Of a stretch of DNA of 64,000 nt, positions 26,683 to 33,747 are shown piece by piece (positions within the stretch are counted from its first letter, which is position 1; each line of letters starts with the position of its first letter). Below the pieces are notes generated by a model. It saw nothing but the letters and a program-made list of their open reading frames with translations. It ran no database searches and was not told where the DNA came from. The DNA is from Marimonas arenosa (GTDB lineage Bacteria > Pseudomonadota > Alphaproteobacteria > Rhodobacterales > Rhodobacteraceae), in the NCBI RefSeq assembly GCF_030848945.1, contig NZ_JANHAX010000007.1:1-64000 (forward strand), in the 5' to 3' direction. A program made the translations under genes and the position numbers.

Positions 26683-27534
26683 TCAGCGGGTTTCCGGCGT
26701 AGGTGTGCCGCCGGAGAGATGTTCGCGCAGCGAATGCTCGAAATATTTCTGCCATCCGCGGGTGCAGACATCGCGACACGCCATCGCGGCGTTGAGACCC
26801 GCATGGGTGAGCGTAATGCGGCTGCCGTCACGGTCCGGCGCGATGTGCCACAACAGGCGGCTGCCTTGCCATTCGGCTGCATCGGTGACGTCCTCGATCA
26901 CCATATGCGCCTCGGTGCACAGCCATTGATATTCGCCGGCGCGGTCGCTCTCGCGGAACTCGAACCGCGCGCGGCTCGGTCCGAAATGCACCGTGACGCC
27001 GGTGTCGCTGCGGTTCACGCGATTGCTCCACCAAGCGTCCATCTGGTCGAAAATCGCCCGGCGGGCGGCCTCGGGTGCGACCGGCACGCGGATCGTGGCA
27101 GAATAATCGCCGGCCTCCGCCGTGGCGGCGAGCCGCCGCAGGTTTGCGAGGAATCCATGCCAGCCGCTGTCCAGCGCAACGACGAGGCCAAACGCGTCGC
27201 GCGCCTCCGGTAGCCCGGAATGGGTGAGCGTGAGCCGGGTGCCGCCCGGAACCTCTTCCAGCGCCCATTCCACCGTGGTCATCGCACCCTGCACCGGCCC
27301 GACGGTGAAATCCCAGCGCATGTATTCGGGCGGGCGCATCTCGATCACCTTGCCCCAGCACATCCGTTCGCCGTCCCTCTGGCTGACCAGCGTGTAGTCT
27401 TCGCCTTGCTCGAGATCGGCCAAGGCCGGGTGGAACCACAGATCGAGCAGATCGGCACGGGTGAGATAGCGCCACACGGTCTCGCGACCGGCGGCGATGA
27501 AGATTGATTTGCGGATCGTCGTGTCAGTCATCAC
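26683..27534 (-). CDS. Two-domain SRPBCC (AHSA1-like) protein
   Basis: Encodes 283 residues made of two helix-grip START-like domains. The first runs from FIAAGRETVWRYLTRADLLD through MRWDFTVGPVQ to SGWHGFLANLRRLA. The second runs from VAPEAARRAIFDQMDAWWSN to RDVCTRGWQKYFEHSLREHL. Such proteins form a hydrophobic cavity and are common partners of ArsR-type regulators. The start overlaps the end of the ArsR gene by 11 bases, so the regulator and this protein form one operon. The ligand is unknown. The tandem domain arrangement is less usual than the single-domain form. Confidence 0.88.
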   Translation of the reverse strand: MMTDTTIRKSIFIAAGRETVWRYLTRADLLDLWFHPALADLEQGEDYTLVSQRDGERMCWGKVIEMRPPEYMRWDFTVGPVQGAMTTVEWALEEVPGGTRLTLTHSGLPEARDAFGLVVALDSGWHGFLANLRRLAATAEAGDYSATIRVPVAPEAARRAIFDQMDAWWSNRVNRSDTGVTVHFGPSRARFEFRESDRAGEYQWLCTEAHMVIEDVTDAAEWQGSRLLWHIAPDRDGSRITLTHAGLNAAMACRDVCTRGWQKYFEHSLREHLSGGTPTPETR

Positions 27535-27853
27535 CTGACTCCCCGGTTTCGATGGCGGTTTTCAGTTCGTCAAGGCGGGCGTCCCAGAACCGGTCGAAGA
27601 AGGAAAGCCAGTCGTGTACCGGCTCGAGGCCCTCCGGGCGCAGCGCGTTGAGCGTTTCGCGCCCCTGGCGGCGCACGCGGATCAACGCGCCCTCTTCGAG
27701 GATGGTGAGATGCTTGCGCACCGCGGCGCGGGTCATGTCGAAGCGCTGCGACACTTCTGCCACGCTCATCTCGCGTTCGCTGAGCAGGCGGAGAATGCTG
27801 CGGCGGGTCGGATCCGACAAGGCGCGGAAGGCAGGTTGCGGCGGCATGGGCAT
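27524..27853 (-). CDS. ArsR-family winged-helix regulator
   Basis: Encodes 109 residues. The helix-turn-helix is clear: FRALSDPTRRSILRLLSERE, then MSVAEVSQRFDMTRAAVRKH, LTILEEGALIRVRRQGRET. No metal-binding cysteine motif (ELCVCDL type) is present, so it belongs to the metal-independent branch usually paired with SRPBCC proteins. An 11-base inverted repeat lies just upstream and probably binds this protein. ATG 27853 and ATG 27847 are both possible starts. Confidence 0.92.
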   Translation of the reverse strand: MPMPPQPAFRALSDPTRRSILRLLSEREMSVAEVSQRFDMTRAAVRKHLTILEEGALIRVRRQGRETLNALRPEGLEPVHDWLSFFDRFWDARLDELKTAIETGESGDD

Positions 27854-27860
27854 CCCTTCA

Positions 27861-27904
27861 TGATACCAAAAGGTTTTACGTTAATATGATACTTTTTGGT
27901 ATCA
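27861..27904. promoter_or_regulatory. Probable ArsR operator (perfect inverted repeat)
   Basis: TGATACCAAAA at 27861-27871 is repeated in exact inverse orientation at 27894-27904, with a 22-base spacer. The site is AT-rich against a GC-rich background and sits 7 bases before the ArsR start, between that gene and the divergent mmcB. Autorepression is the likely meaning. Confidence 0.75.
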
Positions 27905-27968
27905 CGTCAAGCCGCATCCTCCATTGCGTTGAGTTTCATGGCCCGGCAAGAATACGATCTTGTCAAGT

Positions 27969-27983
27969 GTTCATCTTTTGTTC
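27969..27983 (+). promoter_or_regulatory. LexA (SOS) box of mmcB
   Basis: GTTC-ATCTTTT-GTTC matches exactly the alphaproteobacterial LexA operator GTTC-N7-GTTC. It ends 11 bases before the mmcB ATG at 27995 and lies in the spacer of a candidate promoter (TTGTCA at 27960, CATTCT at 27983). Confidence 0.88.
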
Positions 27984-27994
27984 ATTCTTTGCCC

Positions 27995-28438
27995 ATGGAC
28001 GATACGCTTGTTTCCCAGCTCCAGCCCGGCCAGCTTCTGGCACGCGGCGTCTGCCGGCATCTCGGCAGCCACAACTTTGTCGCGGTCGAGGAATTCGTGC
28101 CCGAACGCGGCAAGCGGGTGGACGTGATGGCGTTGGGCCCGAAGGGCGAAATCTGGGTGATCGAGTGCAAGTCGAGCCGGGTGGATTTTACCTCGGACCA
28201 AAAATGGGACGGCTACCTGGAATGGTGCGACCGCTATTTCTGGGCGGTGGACGTGGATTTCCCGACCGAACTGCTGCCTGACGATACCGGGCTGATCATC
28301 GCCGATGCCTACAATGCCGAGATCATCCGCCTGGGACCGGAGGAGAAACTCGCCCCGGCGCGGCGCAAGGCTCTGACGCTGCGTTTTGCCCGTCATGCGG
28401 CGCGGCGGCTGCACGGGTATCGCGACCCGCGGCTTTAG
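27995..28438 (+). CDS. mmcB: MmcB-family DNA repair protein
   Basis: Encodes 147 residues. LLARGVCRHLGSHNFVAVEE opens a nuclease-like fold, with the acidic/Glu-x-Lys core in KRVDVMALGPKGEIWVIECK and a following YWAVDVDFP. This is the MmcB family, named from the SOS-induced mitomycin C resistance gene of Caulobacter, and thought to act in DNA damage repair. A LexA box immediately upstream supports both function and start. ATG 27995 lacks a ribosome binding site and, if the candidate promoter is right, transcription would begin at or next to it, giving a leaderless message. Earlier in-frame starts (27938) would run through the LexA box. Confidence 0.92.
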   Translation: MDDTLVSQLQPGQLLARGVCRHLGSHNFVAVEEFVPERGKRVDVMALGPKGEIWVIECKSSRVDFTSDQKWDGYLEWCDRYFWAVDVDFPTELLPDDTGLIIADAYNAEIIRLGPEEKLAPARRKALTLRFARHAARRLHGYRDPRL

Positions 28439-28629
28439 GGGGATTTCTTGCGGGTGCGGGCGGCCTTGGCGGCGGCGAGGATTTCCTCGGCGATTTCCTC
28501 GGCCTCTTCCGGATCGAAATCCATCGGAATCTCGATTTTGCCGGCCTCGATGAAAAGCCGCACCATGCCGCGGTCGGTCGGGCCGATCTGCAGGTTTGCC
28601 TCGATGTCCTTGTCGTCGTTGATACCCAT
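28435..28629 (-). CDS. Small conserved protein (DUF6324-like)
   Basis: Encodes 64 residues: an N-terminal GINDDKDIEANLQIGPTDRG, a short strand pair ending in IEIPMDFDPEEAEEIAEEIL and a basic tail. I recall this as a small roseobacter family (DUF6324), not certain of the number. It is soluble and acidic in the middle. Its last codons overlap the end of mmcB on the other strand. Function unknown. Confidence 0.75.
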   Translation of the reverse strand: MGINDDKDIEANLQIGPTDRGMVRLFIEAGKIEIPMDFDPEEAEEIAEEILAAAKAARTRKKSP

Positions 28630-28679
28630 GGGTCCGGCCCTCCTGACTGTGCGTTTCGGGTAGCGATTTTACGCTTGTG

Positions 28680-29192
28680 ATGCAAGCACCCGGCGCCCAT
28701 TCTGCGGCTATGGGCGAGGTGATCCTGCGAGACCTGGAGATCGGCGATGCCGGCTGGCTGATCGAACAGCACGGCTTGCTTTATGCCAGCGAAGAAGGGT
28801 TCGACAGAACCTTCGAGGCGCTGGTGGCCGAGATCCTGGCCGATTTCATCCGTAACCGCGATCCCGGTTGTGAACGGGGCTGGATCGCCGAGCAGGATGG
28901 CCGGCGGCTGGGCTCGGTGTTCTGCGTGCGGCTGGACCAGGAGACCGCCAAACTGCGGCTCTTTCTGCTGGTGCCCGAGGCACGGGGCAAGGGGCTGGGC
29001 AAGCGGCTGCTGGCGGCCTGCATGGACTATGCCCGGGCGCGGGGCTATCGCCGGATGCAGCTGTGGACCCATGAAAGCCACCGTGCTGCCTGCGCGCTCT
29101 ATGCCGCGGCGGGCTGGCGCTGCGTGTCGTCGAAAGAGGTGCGCAATTTCGGGGTCGATCTGATCGAGCAGAGCTGGGACGTCGACCTGTGA
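28680..29192 (+). CDS. GNAT-family N-acetyltransferase
   Basis: Encodes about 170 residues. The acetyl-CoA loop is RLFLLVPEARGKGLGKRLLA, followed by MQLWTHESHRAACALYAAAG, a typical GNAT ending. The N-terminal part (EVILRDLEIGDAGWLIEQHG) resembles acetyltransferase domains fused to MarR regulators, but no regulator is attached here. The start is uncertain: GTG 28677, ATG 28680 and ATG 28710 are in frame and none has a strong ribosome binding site. Substrate unknown. Confidence 0.88.
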   Translation: MQAPGAHSAAMGEVILRDLEIGDAGWLIEQHGLLYASEEGFDRTFEALVAEILADFIRNRDPGCERGWIAEQDGRRLGSVFCVRLDQETAKLRLFLLVPEARGKGLGKRLLAACMDYARARGYRRMQLWTHESHRAACALYAAAGWRCVSSKEVRNFGVDLIEQSWDVDL

Positions 29193-29299
29193 GCCGCCCG
29201 CTCGGGCTGGCGGCGGCGGCGCTGACCGGGGTGCAGGTGGGGGTGGCGCTGACGCTTGCAGGCATCACGCTGGCGTTGACCGGGCAACGCGGAAGATGA
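29189..29299 (+). CDS. Possible 36-residue hydrophobic peptide
   Basis: A GTG at 29189 overlaps the stop of the acetyltransferase gene (GTGA) and opens a 36-codon frame rich in Ala, Leu, Gly and Val (LGLAAAALTGVQVGVALTLA), ending in GQRGR. It could be a small membrane peptide, a remnant of a transporter, or chance. Coding evidence is thin because GC-rich sequence readily yields such strings. Confidence 0.25.
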   Translation: MSRPLGLAAAALTGVQVGVALTLAGITLALTGQRGR

Positions 29300-29371
29300 G
29301 GAAAACCGGGGCTGAAGGCTCATGAAAGGGTCTTGCATTCGCCGCCCCGGAAAGTTACATCGCCCTCCAGT

Positions 29372-29448
29372 GCCGCCTTAGCTCAGTTGGTTAGAGCGCT
29401 GGATTGTGGATCCAGAGGTCCCCTGTTCAAGCCAGGGAGGCGGTACCA
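29372..29448 (+). tRNA. tRNA-His (anticodon GTG)
   Basis: A 77-base cloverleaf with encoded CCA. D arm GCTCAGTTGGTTAGAGC, anticodon stem CTGGA/TCCAG around TTGTGGA, and T arm CCCTG/CAGGG around TTCAAGC. The discriminator base is A73, the base before position 1 is T, and position 1 pairs G with T72. Loss of G-1 and C73 is the known alphaproteobacterial form of tRNA-His. Confidence 0.97.
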
Positions 29449-29751
29449 TCACTCACCCGCGATAACCTCGATTTCCTGAACAAGGGTTCCGGTCGTCGGG
29501 TTGTAGATCAGGATGCGGTCGTCGTCGGTCACCACGGCGAACCAGGTGTCCGACTGGGTGAAGGCGGTTGCCTTGGCCCCGTCGGGCAGCACGATGCGGT
29601 CGGGCAGGTCGGGGCGGGTTTCCGAGAACTTGATGACAAAAAGCGCGATGATCACTAGAAGGCCGAGGATCATCGTCGCCGTCAGCACGGTGACCAGCAG
29701 GCGCAGGAACTTCAGCGTCTTCGCATCGACCGGCTGAGGAGTGTCATCCAT
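29449..29751 (-). CDS. Small single-pass membrane protein (DUF6476-like)
   Basis: Encodes 100 residues from ATG 29751. One transmembrane helix (TVLTATMILGLLVIIALFVI) is followed by a compact strand-rich periplasmic part (LPDGAKATAFTQSDTWFAVV, DRILIYNPTTGTLVQEIEVI). I recall it as a Rhodobacterales family (DUF6476), number not certain. Its stop codon begins on the base next to the tRNA-His CCA, and its start shares one base pair with the divergent RluD-type gene. Confidence 0.78.
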   Translation of the reverse strand: MDDTPQPVDAKTLKFLRLLVTVLTATMILGLLVIIALFVIKFSETRPDLPDRIVLPDGAKATAFTQSDTWFAVVTDDDRILIYNPTTGTLVQEIEVIAGE

Positions 29752-30776
29752 TGTCGTCAAACCTTGTCACCTTCCGGATCGCTGCCGATCCGCCTGCGCG
29801 CCTTGATAAGGCGCTTTCGCGAGATGTGCCAGAGGCGGCCGCGTTGTCGCGCACGCGGCTTGCCCGGCTGGTGGCCGAGGGCGCGGTGCGGGTGAATGGC
29901 GCGGTCGAGGCAAACCCCAAGGCCCGGGTGGCAGACGGCGATGTGGTGGAGATCACGCTGGCGGTGGCGGAGAAAAGCCATATCGGGCCCGAGGAGATCG
30001 CGCTCGACGTGGTTTACGAGGATGACGAGCTGGTCGTGATCAACAAGCCGGCCGGCCTGGTGGTGCATCCCGCCCCCGGAACGCCCGGCGGCACGCTGGT
30101 CAACGCGCTGTTGCATCATTGCGGTCAAAGCCTGTCGGGCGTGGGCGGGGTGGCGCGACCGGGGATCGTGCACCGGATCGACAAGGACACCAGCGGCCTT
30201 TTGGTGGTGGCGAAAAGCGACCGCGCCCATCAGGGTCTGGCGGATCAGTTCGAGAAACATACGATCGAGCGGCACTACCTGGCGCTGGTCCATGGCGTGC
30301 CCGACGCCAACGACCCGCGGTTGCGCGGCATCCCGGGGGTGAGTTTCGAGCCGGGCAACATCCTCAAGATCACCACCCGGCTGGCGCGGCACAAGCATGA
30401 CCGGCAGAAACAGGCGGTGCTGTTCGACGGCGGCCGGCACGCGGTGACACGAGCACGGATCGCCGAGAGCTTCGGCAACCCGCCGGTGCTGGCGCTGATG
30501 AACTGCTGGCTGGAGACGGGCCGGACCCACCAGATCCGGGTGCACATGGCCCATGCCGGGCACGGGCTGGTGGGCGATCCGGTCTATGGCGGGCGGCGCA
30601 GGATCGCGGAAAAGGCGCTGTCGCCGGCGGCGGTGGCGGCGGTGAAGGCGTTCCCGCGCCAGGCGCTGCATGCCGCAACGCTGGGTTTCGTTCACCCTGT
30701 GAGTGGCGCAGAGTTGCAGTTCGAAGCGCCGCTGCCGGCAGACATGGCGGCGCTTCTGGCGGTGCTGCGCGGCTGA
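29751..30776 (+). CDS. RluD-family 23S rRNA pseudouridine synthase
   Basis: Encodes 341 residues. An S4 RNA-binding domain (AALSRTRLARLVAEGAVRVN) precedes the pseudouridine synthase domain with catalytic Asp in HRIDKDTSGLLVVAKSDRAH, plus VINKPAGLVVHPAPG and GRTHQIRVHMAHAGHGLVGD. It most resembles RluD, which modifies helix 69 of 23S rRNA, but RluC-type specificity cannot be excluded. The start is the unusual TTG at 29751: GAGGAG lies nine bases upstream and no better in-frame start exists before the S4 domain. Confidence 0.92.
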   Translation: MSSNLVTFRIAADPPARLDKALSRDVPEAAALSRTRLARLVAEGAVRVNGAVEANPKARVADGDVVEITLAVAEKSHIGPEEIALDVVYEDDELVVINKPAGLVVHPAPGTPGGTLVNALLHHCGQSLSGVGGVARPGIVHRIDKDTSGLLVVAKSDRAHQGLADQFEKHTIERHYLALVHGVPDANDPRLRGIPGVSFEPGNILKITTRLARHKHDRQKQAVLFDGGRHAVTRARIAESFGNPPVLALMNCWLETGRTHQIRVHMAHAGHGLVGDPVYGGRRRIAEKALSPAAVAAVKAFPRQALHAATLGFVHPVSGAELQFEAPLPADMAALLAVLRG

Positions 30777-30795
30777 TGGCTCCGGGGGTGCGGAG

Positions 30796-30816
30796 GCCCC
30801 GGATCGGGTCCGGGGC
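30796..30816. terminator. GC hairpin between convergent genes
   Basis: A perfect eight-base-pair GCCCCGGA/TCCGGGGC stem with a five-base loop lies between the convergent RluD-type and DUF4386 genes. It has no T-tract on either side, so termination is possible but not certain. Confidence 0.4.
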
Positions 30817-30830
30817 GGAGCGTGCCCGTT

Positions 30831-31496
30831 TCAGGCGGCAGGGCGTTTCGCCGAGGCGATCAGCAGCCACAGCATCAGCGCAGTTTCGGCCACCAGAGGG
30901 ACCAGATAGGCCGGTTGCATCGCGGCGTTCAAATCAGGCCACACGAACCGCGTCAGGCTGCCGGCCAGGTAAACCAGCCCGGCCGCGCCGATGCCGCCGG
31001 CGATCAGCCGCGGCACCCCGGCGCGGCAGAGCAAGCCGGCCATCAGGAGCGCGTTGATGCCGAAGAAGAACAGTCCCAGGTCATAGCCCGCGGCATGGCG
31101 GGCCAGAAGGGGAAGAGGATCGTCTCCCGCCGCCACCGCCTGCTGGGCGGCGTAGAGTGTCATCAAACCGGCAGCGATCACCGCCGCCTGCATCAGCCGG
31201 AACACCATCGCCATCAGGGCCCGGGTCTCGTCGACCCGGCGCAGCAGGCGATAGAACAGCACCGCCAGTCCGACGTCGCAGGCGGCCATTGCAAGGTCGA
31301 AGCCCAGCGACAGCCGGAAGCGTGTGGCTTGCTCGGCGATTGCCGCGGCCGTGGCGGCACCGTCCGCCCAGTCGATCAGCCCGCCGCGCAGCAGCGCCTC
31401 GCTGCTCACGCCCAGCAGGATGATGCCGAGATAGAGCAGACCGGCTGCCCTCAAAAGGGGTCTTTCCGTCATGATATCCATATCCGTGTCGGCCAT
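30831..31496 (-). CDS. DUF4386 family membrane protein
   Basis: Encodes 221 residues from ATG 31496, set by AGGAGG upstream. Six hydrophobic segments are evident, starting with AAGLLYLGIILLGVSSEALL and including GLFFFGINALLMAGLLCRAG. The pattern RAAGLLYL near the N-terminus and the spacing of helices match DUF4386. It is an inner-membrane protein of unknown role and appears to be transcribed alone. Confidence 0.8.
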   Translation of the reverse strand: MADTDMDIMTERPLLRAAGLLYLGIILLGVSSEALLRGGLIDWADGAATAAAIAEQATRFRLSLGFDLAMAACDVGLAVLFYRLLRRVDETRALMAMVFRLMQAAVIAAGLMTLYAAQQAVAAGDDPLPLLARHAAGYDLGLFFFGINALLMAGLLCRAGVPRLIAGGIGAAGLVYLAGSLTRFVWPDLNAAMQPAYLVPLVAETALMLWLLIASAKRPAA

Positions 31497-31727
31497 GTTG
31501 GGCCTCCTGTCCTGTTCGCGCGCGTAACGTAGCACCGTTTCAGGATGAAGAGGTAACGCATGCAGGAAGCGGCAAAAATGCTAAAAAAATGTATTCGAAC
31601 CATGCAAAAACGTATGGTTTGCGAAAAATTGCCGGTTTTCCTGTCATATTCAGCACATGCGTGTGATCCATGCTGCTTCTGCGACGTAGAAACCTTAGTG
31701 TTTCGTTAAAGATATGCGTCTATCGGG

Positions 31728-31754
31728 CTTGAAACCCCCGCGACGCGACCATAT
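31728..31754 (+). promoter_or_regulatory. Candidate sigma-32 promoter of rpoH
   Basis: CTTGAAA at 31728-31734, a 12-base gap, and GACCATAT at 31747-31754 match the heat-shock consensus CTTGAAA-N11..16-CCCCATNT at all seven -35 positions and five to six of the -10. It would start transcription about 36 bases before the rpoH ATG. Autoregulation of rpoH by its own product is known in Caulobacter. Confidence 0.7.
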
Positions 31755-31796
31755 GTGAATGTTAAGCATATAAACATTAGAGGGAAGAGGCGACAC

Positions 31797-32693
31797 ATGA
31801 GCAACTATGCAAATCTCCCGGCACCGACGCCTGAGGGCGGCCTGAATCGTTACTTGCAGGAAATCCGGAAGTTTCCGCTTCTGGAGCCGGAAGAGGAATA
31901 CATGCTCGCCAAACGCTGGGTCGAAGAGCAAGACACCGAAGCGGCGCACAAAATGGTGACGTCGCACCTGCGGCTCGCCGCCAAGATCGCGATGGGCTAT
32001 CGCGGGTACGGCCTGCCTCAGGCCGAGGTGATTTCCGAAGCAAATGTCGGCCTGATGCAGGCGGTGAAGCGGTTCGATCCGGAAAAGGGCTTCCGGCTGG
32101 CCACCTACGCGATGTGGTGGATCCGGGCGTCGATCCAGGAATACATCCTGCGCTCGTGGAGCCTGGTGAAACTGGGCACGACCAGCGCCCAGAAGAAATT
32201 GTTCTTCAACCTGCGCAAGGCCAAGGCCCGCATCGGCGCGCTGGAAGACGGCGATATGCGCCCCGAGAATGTCGAACGCATCGCCCACGACCTGGGCGTG
32301 AGCGAAGACGAGGTGATCTCGATGAACCGGCGCCTGTCGGGCGGTGATGCCTCGCTCAACGCGACCGTCGGCCAGGAAGGCGAAGGTACGATGCAGTGGC
32401 AGGACTGGCTCGAGGACGAAGATGCCGACCAGGCCACCGACTACGAAGAGAAGGACGAGCTCGACGCCCGTCGCGCGTTGCTGGCGCAGGCGATGGAGGT
32501 TCTCAACGACCGCGAGAAGGACATCCTGACCCAGCGTCGGCTGAGCGAGGAGACGATCACGCTCGAGGATCTGTCGGGCCAGTACGACGTGAGCCGCGAG
32601 CGGATTCGGCAGATTGAGGTCCGCGCGTTCGAGAAGTTGCAGAAGCGCATGCGCGAACTGGCCGCCGAAAAGGGCATGATGTCTGCGGCATGA
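31797..32693 (+). CDS. rpoH: RNA polymerase heat-shock sigma factor RpoH (sigma-32)
   Basis: Encodes 298 residues. Region 2 is intact (HLRLAAKIAMGYRGYGLPQA, EANVGLMQAVKRFDPEKGFR, ATYAMWWIRASIQEYILRSW). The RpoH box QKKLFFNLRKAKAR, which separates heat-shock factors from other group 3 sigmas, follows. Region 4 is at the C-terminus (TLEDLSGQYDVSRERIRQIE). It directs RNA polymerase to chaperone and protease promoters. ATG 31797 is preceded by AGGGAAGAGG. A long AT-rich leader region (31536-31796) carries a candidate sigma-32 promoter, and a strong terminator follows. Many roseobacters have a second rpoH; only one is here. Confidence 0.97.
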   Translation: MSNYANLPAPTPEGGLNRYLQEIRKFPLLEPEEEYMLAKRWVEEQDTEAAHKMVTSHLRLAAKIAMGYRGYGLPQAEVISEANVGLMQAVKRFDPEKGFRLATYAMWWIRASIQEYILRSWSLVKLGTTSAQKKLFFNLRKAKARIGALEDGDMRPENVERIAHDLGVSEDEVISMNRRLSGGDASLNATVGQEGEGTMQWQDWLEDEDADQATDYEEKDELDARRALLAQAMEVLNDREKDILTQRRLSEETITLEDLSGQYDVSRERIRQIEVRAFEKLQKRMRELAAEKGMMSAA

Positions 32694-32738
32694 TTTCATA
32701 CCGTTGGGTCGCCTTAGTTTTGGAGCCGGCTTAGCACG

Positions 32739-32774
32739 CCCCGCCCGGACCTCCTCCTCCGGGCGGGGTTTTTT
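32739..32774 (+). terminator. Intrinsic terminator of rpoH
   Basis: An 11-base-pair perfect stem (32739-32749 with 32758-32768) encloses an eight-base C/T loop and is followed by six T residues. Confidence 0.95.
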
Positions 32775-32881
32775 GTCACCACCGGCCGGTCTTGCGCCAT
32801 GTCAAGGACGCGACTCGACCAAGTAAGCGATTATTGCAAAGTTCGTTCACGTTTCCTTGGTTGCAACGACAGGAGAGATAC

Positions 32882-33328
32882 ATGAAACCGAAAAAAACCC
32901 TTATACTTCTGGCCAGTGAAGACAGGATGCGGTTGTGCGAGAATACCGGGGTCGGCAAGGGGGTGCGCGAGTTCGCCGCCAAAAGCGTGGAAGACTACGA
33001 TGACATCGCCGCTGGGTATGCCGACATGCCGGGCCGCGGGCAGGCAGCCCCGGGGGTTGCCGGCCACAAATTCGAACGCCCGACCTCCGAACGCGACCAG
33101 GCGCGCGGTGATTTCGCGACCCATGTGATCGCGGAAACCGCACAGGCCTTCAGCGCCGGCGGCTACGACAGGCTGGTGATGGCGGCGGCGCCCAAGATGT
33201 TGGGCGAACTGCGCCAGAGCCTGCCCAAAGGCTTGAAAACGGCGCTTTTGGAGGATCTGGCCAAGGATCTGACCAACACGCCCGAGGCTGACCTGGCCGG
33301 CCATTTCGCGGATGTGCTGGCGGTCTGA
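32882..33328 (+). CDS. Host attachment protein family
   Basis: Encodes 148 residues from ATG 32882, which has AGGAGAG upstream. The fold begins KKTLILLASEDRMRLCENTG, passes through a charged linker (GHKFERPTSERDQARGDFAT) and ends with YDRLVMAAAPKMLGELRQSL and a helix. This is the family first named for attachment of Agrobacterium to plant cells and related to the eRF1-like baeRF group; the direct role is not clear, and attachment should not be assumed. It lies alone after the rpoH terminator. Confidence 0.85.
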   Translation: MKPKKTLILLASEDRMRLCENTGVGKGVREFAAKSVEDYDDIAAGYADMPGRGQAAPGVAGHKFERPTSERDQARGDFATHVIAETAQAFSAGGYDRLVMAAAPKMLGELRQSLPKGLKTALLEDLAKDLTNTPEADLAGHFADVLAV

Positions 33329-33420
33329 GCGCCGCGTTGCCGTCCGTGGCAGCCGATGACGACGGCGGGCGGCATCTGCGCTATGATGGCCAAAAGCGAT
33401 CTGGCGGGGGAGTCCGAGGG

Positions 33421-33723
33421 ATGAATGAGAACGACAAGCTCAATGGCCGGCTGCATGGCGAACAGTTCGAGCCCGACCGGCCCGACAGCATCGGGATGCG
33501 GGTCCTGTTTACCATCCTGATCGCGATGATGGTCAGCGTCAGCCAGACGGTGTTGGGGGTTCTGACGGTGATCCAACTGGTGATCATGCTCGTGAACAAG
33601 GGCGAGGCAAACCGTAATCTGGCCGATTTTGGTACCGACCTTGGCGTCTGGATCGCCAAGGCTGCGCGCTACATGACCGCCGGGTCGAACGTCAAGCCGT
33701 GGCCGTGGAGCGAGCTCGACTGA
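33421..33723 (+). CDS. DUF4389 domain membrane protein
   Basis: Encodes 100 residues. A hydrophilic N-terminus is followed by one long or two closely spaced helices (VLFTILIAMMVSVSQTVLGV, LTVIQLVIMLVNKGEA) and an amphipathic ending (DLGVWIAKAARYMTAGSN, KPWPWSELD). This arrangement is the DUF4389 signature. It is probably an inner-membrane protein; function unknown. Two earlier in-frame starts give non-protein-like sequence. Confidence 0.85.
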   Translation: MNENDKLNGRLHGEQFEPDRPDSIGMRVLFTILIAMMVSVSQTVLGVLTVIQLVIMLVNKGEANRNLADFGTDLGVWIAKAARYMTAGSNVKPWPWSELD

Positions 33724-33747
33724 GCCGCGCCTCGCGCTTCGGCCGTT

